Positions 57,610-64,000 of a stretch of DNA of 64,000 bases are shown one piece after another. The notes below the pieces were generated by a model, which was given only the letters and a program-made list of their open reading frames with translations, did no database searches and had not been told where the DNA came from. The position numbers were made by a program, and so were the translations under genes. Every line of letters begins with the position of its first letter. Within the stretch, counting starts at the first letter, position 1. The stretch is from Nitrogeniibacter aestuarii (lineage in GTDB: Bacteria > Pseudomonadota > Gammaproteobacteria > Burkholderiales > Rhodocyclaceae). The stretch covers positions 3,864,001 through 3,928,000 of the forward strand of contig NZ_CP071321.1 of NCBI RefSeq assembly GCF_017309585.1, written 5' to 3'.

Positions 57610-58527
57610 CTACGCCGGCCGGCCCTGATCTGCTGGCTCGGGCATGGCGACCTCCAGCCGGCCGCTGCGCACATGCAGATCGCGCTGCGGGAATGGAATC
57701 TCGATCTGCGCGCCGCTCAGCGCCGTCTCGACAGCCCAAAGGTATTTGGCGAGCATCCGTCCGGGCGCCCGGACGCCGGACTCCCCCACCCAGACCAGCA
57801 GTTCGAAATCGAGCGAGCTTTCGCCGAAACTCACCAGCCACACCTCCGTCTGGTGAGTCGCATCTTCGACGGTGTCCTCGATTGATCGCGCGGCCTCAAG
57901 CACCACATCCCGCACCATGTCCTTGTCGGTCCCGTAGGCCACACCGAAAGGGACGCGAATCCGACGCAGCGAATCACCGAAGGTCCAGTTCACGACACGC
58001 CCGTTGATGAACTCGGAGTTCGGCACGAGCACGTCAACCGCATCATTGGTGATGATCCGGGTGTAGCGCATGTTGATTTCGGCCACGCGCCCCATGACGC
58101 CGGACTCCAGGTCGACGAAGTCACCCACTTTCAGGGTTTTTTCAAGCAGGATGATGATGCCCGAGATGAGGTTGCTGAAGATATTCTGCAACCCGAAGCC
58201 GATGCCGACACCGAGCGCGCCGCCCATGATGGCCAGAGAACCGAGATCGAAACCGATGAAACTCAGGCCGATCACCGAGCCGATGATCCAGATCACGTAG
58301 CGCATGATCCGGCCCAGCGCATACAGCGCCGAGTCGCTCATGCCGGTCTTGCGGCCAGACGACAGGCGAACCATGGTCCGCTCGATCATGCGCGCCGCCC
58401 ACCAGGACAGAATCAGAATCAGCACGAGACCGACTATCCGCATCGCGTTGACGTCGGTTTCACCCACCGAGAAAAGCGGGGTATTCAACCAGCGGATGAG
58501 CTGATCCAGCGACAGTTCCAGATTCAT
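57610..58527 (-). CDS. MscS-family mechanosensitive ion channel
   Basis: A protein of 305 residues with three membrane helices and the MscS signature. The pore helix region is ALGVGIGFGLQNIFSNLISGIIILLEKTLKVGDFV, followed by the beta domain (VVNWTFGDSLRRIRVPFGVAYG). It opens on hypo-osmotic shock. The C-terminus is longer than in E. coli MscS and ends in a polar tail. It is a second MscS-like protein in the window besides 18790-19902. Confidence 0.92.
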   Translation of the reverse strand: MNLELSLDQLIRWLNTPLFSVGETDVNAMRIVGLVLILILSWWAARMIERTMVRLSSGRKTGMSDSALYALGRIMRYVIWIIGSVIGLSFIGFDLGSLAIMGGALGVGIGFGLQNIFSNLISGIIILLEKTLKVGDFVDLESGVMGRVAEINMRYTRIITNDAVDVLVPNSEFINGRVVNWTFGDSLRRIRVPFGVAYGTDKDMVRDVVLEAARSIEDTVEDATHQTEVWLVSFGESSLDFELLVWVGESGVRAPGRMLAKYLWAVETALSGAQIEIPFPQRDLHVRSGRLEVAMPEPADQGRPA

Positions 58528-58573
58528 CGGACGTCCTGTTGCGAAGCGTGTCCGTCAGACCGTGAAAGCGTGT

Positions 58574-59077
58574 TCAGAGTTCGGAGAATGGCTTGTCCGC
58601 CGCGTCGACCTTCACCGACATGGTCGACGCAAGCGTCTGGAGATCATCCCGCAAGCGGTCAAGGATGTCGTCGGGCAAGCGCCCCAGCGCATCGGGCAGA
58701 AGACCGGCCACCGGTTCGGGCGCCTTGGCCAGCACCTCGCCACCAGACTCGGTCAGATAAAGATGCACGACCCGCTGGTCACGCCTGGAACGCTCTCGAC
58801 GGACCAGGCCTGCGCGCTCGGCCTTGGCCACCAGATTGCTCGCGGTCGACGGATGAATCGCCATGGCCGCCGCCAGCTCGGTGACCCGGATGCCGGGCTG
58901 GCGCGACACGGTCGCCAGCGCCCAGACCTGGGCACCACTGGCGCCGCATTGACGTTCGATATTCTGGAGGTGGTGGCGTACTGCGGCGTAAATGGAGCGA
59001 AACAGCCGCAGCGCCTCATGTGCGGAGGGGTTCAAATCAGACCGCCGATCTCGAGGTTGTCGCAGACCGCCGATCAT
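58574..59077 (-). CDS. MarR-family transcriptional regulator
   Basis: A protein of 167 residues. The winged-helix DNA-binding core is visible: GIRVTELAAAMAIHPSTASNLVAKAERAGLVRRERSRRDQRVVHLYLT, with the wing hairpin RRDQRVVHLYL. Family members respond to small phenolic or oxidising ligands and usually repress neighbouring genes. It lies between MscS and galE, all leftward. The N-terminal stretch before RLFRSIYAAV is slightly longer than usual, so an internal start is possible. Confidence 0.88.
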   Translation of the reverse strand: MIGGLRQPRDRRSDLNPSAHEALRLFRSIYAAVRHHLQNIERQCGASGAQVWALATVSRQPGIRVTELAAAMAIHPSTASNLVAKAERAGLVRRERSRRDQRVVHLYLTESGGEVLAKAPEPVAGLLPDALGRLPDDILDRLRDDLQTLASTMSVKVDAADKPFSEL

Positions 59078-59113
59078 AGGCGCGCGCGGGACACGCGTCC
59101 AGCATCGGGATCC

Positions 59114-60136
59114 TCAGCGATCGACAAATCCGTCGGGATTGAGGGATTGCCAGCGCCAGGCGTCGTCGCACATCTGCTCGAGACCGAAACGAGCCCGCCA
59201 GCCCAACTCGGCCTCTGCCCTCGCGGGGTCGGCAAAGCAGGTGGCGATATCACCCGGACGGCGCGGCGCGATCTTGTACGGCACAGGCCGGCCGGATGCC
59301 TTCTCGAAGGCCTTGACCACATCCAGAACACTGTAGCCTTGCCCGGTGCCCAGATTCACCGTCAGCACGCCATGGCCTGACATCAACTTCTCCACCGCGC
59401 GCACATGCCCCTGAGCGAGATCGACCACATGAATGTAGTCGCGTACGCCGGTGCCGTCATGGGTCGGGTAGTCGTCACCAAACACCTGAAGCTGGGGCAA
59501 CCGGCCGATGGCCACCTGGGTGACATAGGGCATCAGGTTGTTGGGAATGCCGTTCGGATCTTCGCCAATGCGCCCCGAGGCATGCGCCCCCACCGGATTG
59601 AAATAGCGCAGCAGCGCGACATGCCACTGCGGATCGGCCGCCGCAATGTCACTCAGGATGTATTCGAGCATCCACTTGGTCCGCCCATAGGGGTTGGTCG
59701 GCCCGGTGGGGAAATCTTCACGTATGGGCACCGACGACGGATCACCATAAACGGTCGCCGAAGAGCTGAATACGATCCGTTTCACCCCCGCCTCGGCCAT
59801 CACCTCGGCGAGCACCACGGTGCCGCTCACATTGTTGTCGTAGTACGCCATCGGCTGGCTGACCGACTCGCCGACTGCCTTGAGCCCGGCAAAATGAATG
59901 ACCGCGTCGACGGCATGCTCGGAAAAAATCTCGGCAAGGCGGGCCCGATCACGGATATCGGCCTCATAGCGCGCTGTCAGCCGCTGTCCCGAGATTTCCT
60001 CCACCCGGTCGAGCGCGACCGGCTTGCTGTTGCAGTAGTTGTCGAGCACAACCACCTGATGACCGGCTGCCAGCAGTTCTACGCAGGTATGCGAGCCAAT
60101 GTAGCCGGCGCCGCCCGTCACAAGGACACATGCCAT
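59114..60136 (-). CDS. galE: UDP-glucose 4-epimerase
   Basis: A short-chain dehydrogenase-type epimerase of 340 residues. The NAD-binding GGAGYIGSH, the catalytic FSSSATVYG and NPYGRTKWMLE (YxxxK) segments and the RYFNPVGAHASG region are present. It interconverts UDP-glucose and UDP-galactose, feeding polysaccharide synthesis. The ATG at 60136 follows GGAAAG by a proper distance; the Met at 60148 is less likely. Confidence 0.95.
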   Translation of the reverse strand: MACVLVTGGAGYIGSHTCVELLAAGHQVVVLDNYCNSKPVALDRVEEISGQRLTARYEADIRDRARLAEIFSEHAVDAVIHFAGLKAVGESVSQPMAYYDNNVSGTVVLAEVMAEAGVKRIVFSSSATVYGDPSSVPIREDFPTGPTNPYGRTKWMLEYILSDIAAADPQWHVALLRYFNPVGAHASGRIGEDPNGIPNNLMPYVTQVAIGRLPQLQVFGDDYPTHDGTGVRDYIHVVDLAQGHVRAVEKLMSGHGVLTVNLGTGQGYSVLDVVKAFEKASGRPVPYKIAPRRPGDIATCFADPARAEAELGWRARFGLEQMCDDAWRWQSLNPDGFVDR

Positions 60137-60211
60137 GGTACTTTCCATTCCGTTACGTCAGGGTTCCCCGATGATAGCGCGCCCGACCCGCAATCACTGC
60201 GACAAAAAATG

Positions 60212-60234
60212 AAAAAGGCCGCACGAGGGCGGCC
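60212..60234 (-). terminator. Rho-independent terminator of the PCuAC gene
   Basis: On the minus strand a GC stem (GGCCGC/GCGGCC, loop ACGAGG) is followed by a U-run (AAAAA at 60212-60216 on the plus strand). It is located 26 bp beyond the PCuAC stop. Confidence 0.8.
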
Positions 60235-60259
60235 AGATTGGGGTCCCGGGCAGGAGGTG

Positions 60260-60730
60260 TCAATGATGCTTCATCTGCCCATGAGTCATGCCCCCGGCAG
60301 CAAGCGCACGGACCGGCGCCGCCACTGTCTGCTCGACGAGGCCACCGTCAGCCGTTTCGAGCTGCAGGGTGATATCAACCTGATCCCCTTCTGCGAGTGG
60401 TGCCTTGAGCCCCATCAGCATGATGTGATAACCGCCGGGTTTGAGCTCCACCGGCTCGCCGGCCGGCAGATTCAACACGTTGATCGGGCGCATCTTCATG
60501 ATGTCGCCCTCCATCTTCATCTCATGAACTTCGGCCACGCTGGCTGCGGGGCAACTCGCGCCCACCAGGCGCATGTCAGCCGGGGCGGTCAGCGTCATGA
60601 AAGCCCCCGTCGCCTTCTGCGCTGCCACAGTCCCTCGCACCCAGGCCCCCATGACCTGCACCTCTCCGGCCCAAGCCACGGAACTCATCCATCCCGCCAT
60701 CAACAGGGCCAACCCAGCCATTCGCCGCAT
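60260..60730 (-). CDS. PCu(A)C periplasmic copper chaperone
   Basis: A protein of 156 residues with a signal peptide ending near VAWA. The copper ligands fit the family rule H-x10-M-x21-H-x-M exactly: His69, Met80, His102 and Met104. A His/Met-rich tail (MTHGQMKHH) adds possible ligands. PCuAC hands Cu(I) to the CuA site of cytochrome oxidase. The gene is divergent from a RegB-like sensor kinase, with 112 bp between starts. Confidence 0.93.
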   Translation of the reverse strand: MRRMAGLALLMAGWMSSVAWAGEVQVMGAWVRGTVAAQKATGAFMTLTAPADMRLVGASCPAASVAEVHEMKMEGDIMKMRPINVLNLPAGEPVELKPGGYHIMLMGLKAPLAEGDQVDITLQLETADGGLVEQTVAAPVRALAAGGMTHGQMKHH

Positions 60731-60842
60731 TCCGAAGCTCCTTGCCTAGCAAAAGCCACAGCTTAGCGGCTACGACGCTGGAGCGCATGCGACCCGATGT
60801 CGCAGCGGCTTGGCGCGAACGAAGATCGGGGATAATGGCTCG

Positions 60843-62093
60843 GTGAGCTTCGACACGACAATCTCCCTACCCTCTGCCGCCATCGCCAATCCATTGCAGC
60901 GACTATTGTCGATGCGATGGCTCAGCATCTTCGTCATGCTGATGGTCGGGGTGGGCGCCGAGCCTCTCTTCGGCATTCGTGTACCGACGCTCGCCATCCT
61001 GGTCATTGGCACGGCCCTGACCGCCTGGAATCTTTTCGCCTACCGGACCCAACCCGCAGCTACAACCAGCACGACGTTTATGGAGTTACTGGTCGATCTC
61101 GCCGCGTGGGCGAGCTTTCTCTACCTCACCGGCGGCGCCACCAATCCGATGGCGTCCATGCTGCTACCCCTGGTCGCCGTCGGCGCCACGCTGCTTCCCA
61201 TGGCACAGGCCTGGCTGCTCGCGGGCATTTCAATCTCAATCTATGCAACGCTCTGGTTTGCCCACCGACCGCTGTATCTGCCCAACCCCGATCAGGCCGC
61301 CATGTGGCACCTGGCGGGCATGGAGGCCACCTTCGCCGTCTCCGCAGGCGTGGTCGTGTGGTACGTATCGCGACTGACGCAAGCCATTCGGCTACGCGAC
61401 CAGACACTGGCTCATGCACGTGAGCAAGCACTCCGGAACGAGCGCATCCTGGCACTCGCCAACCAGGCGGCGAGCGCCGCCCATGAGCTGGGAACGCCGT
61501 TGGCATCGATGCGGCTACTCGTCACCGAGCTGATTCCATCCATGCCCGACGCCAGCACTCGCGAAGACCTTCAGCTGGTTGATCAACAGATCGAACAATG
61601 CAAGACGATTCTGTCGCGCCTGACCGAGGTCGCAGGTCGCGCACGTGCTCGGGAGCAACGAAAGCAGCCCGTCGGCGAATGGATCGCGCAGCAAGTGCAG
61701 GCAGTTCGTGTCCAGCGACCTGACGCCGACGTGGCCCTAAGGGCGCCGGCCGAGAATCCGGCGATCGTTGCAGATGCGGCGCTCGACCACGCCCTGCATA
61801 ACCTGCTGACCAACGCACTTAAGGCGGCGCCTGATACGGCAATAGATATCGAAGTCGTGCTCAGGGGCAATATCGTCGACATTCGCCTCATGGATCGGGG
61901 CCCTGGCATACCTGCCGGCGTACTCTCGAGCACCCTCCCTTCCGGTCGAAAGACCCTGCCGGGCGAGGGCTTGGGCATCGGTCTGTTACTCACCCACACG
62001 GCAATCGAGTCGCACGGGGGCTCGTTGACCTACCAACGGCGGCCCGGGGGCGGCACAATCGCCATCATGACACTCCCCACCGTCGCCCCATGA
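60843..62093 (+). CDS. regB: Redox-type sensor histidine kinase, RegB/PrrB-like
   Basis: A membrane kinase of about 416 residues: five or six helices (residues 20-180), including the conserved quinone-site motif GGATNPM (GGxxNPF in RegB, here Met for Phe). The cytoplasmic kinase part has phospho-His in ASAAHELGTPLAS, and the HATPase segment has NLLTNALKAAP, DRGPGIPAG and GEGLGIGLLL. A cysteine in QQIEQCKTIL is at the place of the redox-active Cys of RegB. The start is likely the GTG at 60843; the TTG at 60810 is an alternative. The next gene overlaps by 4 nt. Confidence 0.88.
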   Translation: MSFDTTISLPSAAIANPLQRLLSMRWLSIFVMLMVGVGAEPLFGIRVPTLAILVIGTALTAWNLFAYRTQPAATTSTTFMELLVDLAAWASFLYLTGGATNPMASMLLPLVAVGATLLPMAQAWLLAGISISIYATLWFAHRPLYLPNPDQAAMWHLAGMEATFAVSAGVVVWYVSRLTQAIRLRDQTLAHAREQALRNERILALANQAASAAHELGTPLASMRLLVTELIPSMPDASTREDLQLVDQQIEQCKTILSRLTEVAGRARAREQRKQPVGEWIAQQVQAVRVQRPDADVALRAPAENPAIVADAALDHALHNLLTNALKAAPDTAIDIEVVLRGNIVDIRLMDRGPGIPAGVLSSTLPSGRKTLPGEGLGIGLLLTHTAIESHGGSLTYQRRPGGGTIAIMTLPTVAP

Positions 62094-62638
62094 ACACCGA
62101 CTTTCACCTCAAAAGGGTCTTCATTATTGATGACGACCCCACGTTCAACCGCATTCTTCAACGCGCTCTGTCGAATCGCGGCATCGCCACCGCCGGCGCA
62201 CAGAACGCTGACGGCCTCGCGCAGACACTCCACACATTCAAACCGGATGCGGTCATCCTCGATCTCAACCTGAACGGCCACTCAGGCCTTGAACTCATAG
62301 ACACCATAAGGAAAGCGGTGCCAGGCGCGAGAATTCTCGTGCTCACGGGGTACGCGAGCATCACCACGGCTGTCGAGGCAATCAAACGCGGCGCCTACCA
62401 ATATCTGGCCAAACCCACAGATGTGGACAGCATCCTTCGGAGCCTGGAAAGTCCGTCGGACGAAACGGCGGGCGGAGAGTTGGAGGCCAAACCCATGTCG
62501 GTCGGCCGACTCGAGTGGGAGCATATTCAACGCGTCCTGGCCGAACACAATGGCAACATATCGGCGACGGCGCGCGCACTCAAAATGCATCGGCGCACAC
62601 TGCAGCGAAAACTCGCCAAACGACCGGTAAAGACCTGA
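62090..62638 (+). CDS. regA: Response regulator of the ActR/RegA/PrrA family
   Basis: A protein of 182 residues: receiver domain (VFIIDDDPTFNRILQRAL, phospho-Asp in VILDLNLNGHSG, Lys in YLAKPTDV) and a short C-terminal Fis-type helix-turn-helix (NISATARALKMHRRTLQRKLAKRPV) that is nearly the RegA signature. It responds to RegB and controls respiration, redox or energy genes. It overlaps regB by 4 nt, so both are cotranslated. Confidence 0.92.
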   Translation: MNTDFHLKRVFIIDDDPTFNRILQRALSNRGIATAGAQNADGLAQTLHTFKPDAVILDLNLNGHSGLELIDTIRKAVPGARILVLTGYASITTAVEAIKRGAYQYLAKPTDVDSILRSLESPSDETAGGELEAKPMSVGRLEWEHIQRVLAEHNGNISATARALKMHRRTLQRKLAKRPVKT

Positions 62639-62649
62639 GCACCACCCCT

Positions 62650-63024
62650 ATGGACAAGTTACGACTCGACAAGTGGCTGTGGGCGGCGCGGTTCTTCAAG
62701 ACGCGCTCTATGGCGACTACGGCCATCGATGGCGGCCGCGCACACCTCAACGGGTCCCGAGTCAAGCCGGCCCACACGGTTCATATCGGTGACGAAGTAG
62801 AAATCACACGCGGGCAGGATCGAATCACTGTCCGCGTCATTGCCTTGTCGGACAAACGCGGCCCTGCCCCAGTCGCGCAGGCGCTCTATGAAGAGACGCA
62901 GCAAAGTGTTGACCGGCGAGCCCAAGCCAGTGCCGCACCGGTCGAATCCGGCCGCCGTGGGGGACGACCGACAAAGCAGGACCGGCGTCGCCTCGGGAAA
63001 GTGCGGGGGTTCAACGACCTGTAG
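62650..63024 (+). CDS. hslR: Heat-shock protein 15 (S4-domain RNA-binding)
   Basis: A protein of 124 residues. The S4 RNA-binding domain at the N-terminus (RLDKWLWAARFFKTRSMATTAIDGGRAHLNG) recognises stalled 50S subunits carrying nascent chains with tRNA. The C-terminus is Arg/Lys-rich and ends KVRGFNDL. The ATG at 62650 follows the regA stop by 11 nt. The gene ends before a bidirectional terminator at 63031-63056. Confidence 0.9.
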   Translation: MDKLRLDKWLWAARFFKTRSMATTAIDGGRAHLNGSRVKPAHTVHIGDEVEITRGQDRITVRVIALSDKRGPAPVAQALYEETQQSVDRRAQASAAPVESGRRGGRPTKQDRRRLGKVRGFNDL

Positions 63025-63030
63025 ATAAAA

Positions 63031-63056
63031 CAAAGCCGGCCCAGAGGCCGGCCTTG
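63031..63056. terminator. Bidirectional terminator between hslR and rplQ
   Basis: A 7-bp GC stem (GCCGGCC/GGCCGGC, CAGA loop), A-rich on the left and T-rich on the right, between convergent genes. Confidence 0.8.
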
Positions 63057-63078
63057 TTATTGCTACTTTTTACCCGAC

Positions 63079-63489
63079 TCAGGCAGCCTGCCCCTCGGCA
63101 GCGGGTGCTTCCACCGGAGCCTCGGACTCTTCCGGCCGGTCAAGCAGCTCGACATACGCCATCGGCGCATTGTCGCCATCACGGAAGCCGAACTTCAGGA
63201 TTCGCAGGTAGCCGCCATTACGGTTGGCATAACGCGGACCCAGCTCGTCGAAGAGCTTCACAACCATCTCGCGATTGCGCAGACGATCGAAAGCCAGACG
63301 ACGGTTGGCCAGTGACGGCTTTTTGCCCAGCGTAATCAGCGGCTCGACGACGCGACGCAGCTCTTTTGCCTTGGGCAGGGTAGTTTTGATCGCTTCGTGT
63401 TCCAGCAGTGAGTTCGCCATGTTGCGGAACATCGCTTGGCGATGCGAACTCGTGCGGTTCAGTTTGCGAAGACCGTTACGGTGACGCAT
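63079..63489 (-). CDS. rplQ: 50S ribosomal protein L17
   Basis: A protein of 136 residues. The start MRHRNGLRKLNRTSSHRQAM and the KTTLPKAKELRRVVEPLIT and NGGYLRILKFGFRDGDNAPM segments are diagnostic. It lines the peptide-tunnel exit of the 50S subunit. A C-terminal acidic Ala/Glu/Pro-rich tail of about 20 residues is longer than in E. coli. It follows rpoA, as in most proteobacteria. Confidence 0.97.
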   Translation of the reverse strand: MRHRNGLRKLNRTSSHRQAMFRNMANSLLEHEAIKTTLPKAKELRRVVEPLITLGKKPSLANRRLAFDRLRNREMVVKLFDELGPRYANRNGGYLRILKFGFRDGDNAPMAYVELLDRPEESEAPVEAPAAEGQAA

Positions 63490-63514
63490 GATCTTGTTCC
63501 TCTATCCTGGCCGA

Positions 63515-64000
63515 TCAACCGAGCTTCTCAAGCCCGGCCGGCGGCCAATTTTCCAGTTTCATGCCGAGGGTCAGGCCGCGGGAGGCCAGCACTTCCTTGA
63601 TCTCGTTCAGCGACTTGCGACCGAGATTCGGCGTTTTCAGCAGTTCGGTTTCCGTCCGCTGGATCAGGTCACCGATGTAATAGATGTTCTCGGCCTTGAG
63701 ACAGTTGGCCGAACGAACAGTCAGTTCGAGGTCGTCGACCGGGCGCAGCAGCACCGGATCAATAGCCGGCGCCTGAGCCTGCTCTTCTACAACCGGCGTA
63801 CCTTCCAGATCGGCAAATACGGAAAGCTGATCCACCAGTACGCGTGCAGCGTAGCGAATGGCCTCTTCCGGATCGACAGCTCCATTGGTCTCGATATCGA
63901 TGACCAGACGGTCGAGGTCGGTTCGTTGCTCGACGCGAGCACTTTCCACCTTGTAGCTGACGCGACGCACCGGACTGAACGAAGCGTCCAGCATGATGTG
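63515..64000 (-). CDS. rpoA: DNA-directed RNA polymerase alpha subunit (3' part only)
   Basis: The gene runs leftward and its start lies beyond the window. The visible part holds the last portion of the N-terminal domain (VEQRTDLDRLVIDIETNGAVDPEEAIRYAARVL), the linker and the whole C-terminal domain with its two helix-hairpin-helix parts (LELTVRSANCLKAENIYYIGDLIQRTE, LLKTPNLGRKSLNEIKEVLASRG). This domain binds UP elements and activators. It is upstream of rplQ with 25 bp between them. Confidence 0.97.
   Translation of the reverse strand, partial: HIMLDASFSPVRRVSYKVESARVEQRTDLDRLVIDIETNGAVDPEEAIRYAARVLVDQLSVFADLEGTPVVEEQAQAPAIDPVLLRPVDDLELTVRSANCLKAENIYYIGDLIQRTETELLKTPNLGRKSLNEIKEVLASRGLTLGMKLENWPPAGLEKLG

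Noticed and set aside
1..64000. CRISPR arrays, tRNA, rRNA, insertion sequences, prophage and integrative elements
   Set aside because: No regular spacer repeats, transposase or integrase genes, tRNA-like folds or terminal repeats were noticed; the gene order looks like core chromosome.

Overview
The window is GC-rich and very gene-dense. It looks like the chromosome of a betaproteobacterium, most likely of the Azoarcus/Thauera/Zoogloeaceae type. This is inferred from the family content: NtrC/sigma54-type nitrate assimilation genes, ActR/RegA-type regulator, EncFtn, NIT-ANTAR NasR, DsbB, YajR next to ssb and uvrA, and the rpoA-rplQ ribosomal end. No tRNA, rRNA, CRISPR array, insertion sequence or prophage was seen.

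Layout. 1-1314: the end of a receiver-domain protein, then a YbiB-like gene. 1328-4192: a sigma54/NtrC promoter and assimilatory nitrate reductase nasA. 4312-9512: a likely metal (copper) acquisition module: small secreted DUF2946-like protein, TonB receptor, periplasmic/membrane protein, polyferredoxin membrane protein and DsbD/SafE-like membrane protein. 9529-10843: BLUF photoreceptor, a tiny His-tailed secreted protein and dsbB. 10848-18775: the second nitrate block, nirB-nirD-narK-PP2C/kinase fusion-nasR. 18790-22620: MscS channel, amino-acid permease, encapsulated-ferritin-like protein without an adjacent encapsulin, RNase H-like protein and PilZ protein. 22722-27412: nitrate/nitrite ABC importer, transcribed leftward from a third NtrC/sigma54 promoter. 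27456-41300: two sensor-kinase modules, each with a receiver-HATPase regulator (one also with a receiver-PAS-SpoIIE phosphatase), flanking an RND efflux operon. 41387-47221: CbiX, M23 peptidase, TcdA, Sel1 protein, MBL hydrolase, small conserved protein, PatB aminotransferase and lipoprotein. 47215-50884: an uncharacterised three-gene operon of P-loop protein, ABC exporter and alpha/beta hydrolase. 51221-60136: oxidoreductase, ssb, yajR, uvrA, MscS, MarR and galE. 60260-62638: PCuAC copper chaperone divergent from a RegBA-like pair. 62650-64000: Hsp15, rplQ and partial rpoA.

The strongest theme is nitrogen assimilation. Nitrate enters by an ABC importer and an MFS porter, is reduced by NasA and then by the siroheme enzyme NirBD. 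Reading the DNA by eye, three of these units (nasA, nirB, nrtA) carry two tandem 17-bp NtrC-like sites about 20 bp apart, followed by a -24/-12 promoter with identical 12-bp GG-GC spacing. A fourth -24/-12 promoter precedes nasR. A serine/threonine kinase-phosphatase fusion lies inside the nirB unit.

The least explained parts are the P-loop/ABC/hydrolase operon, the duplicated kinase plus receiver-HATPase modules, the putative copper module with two small DUF2946-like proteins, and the orphan EncFtn.
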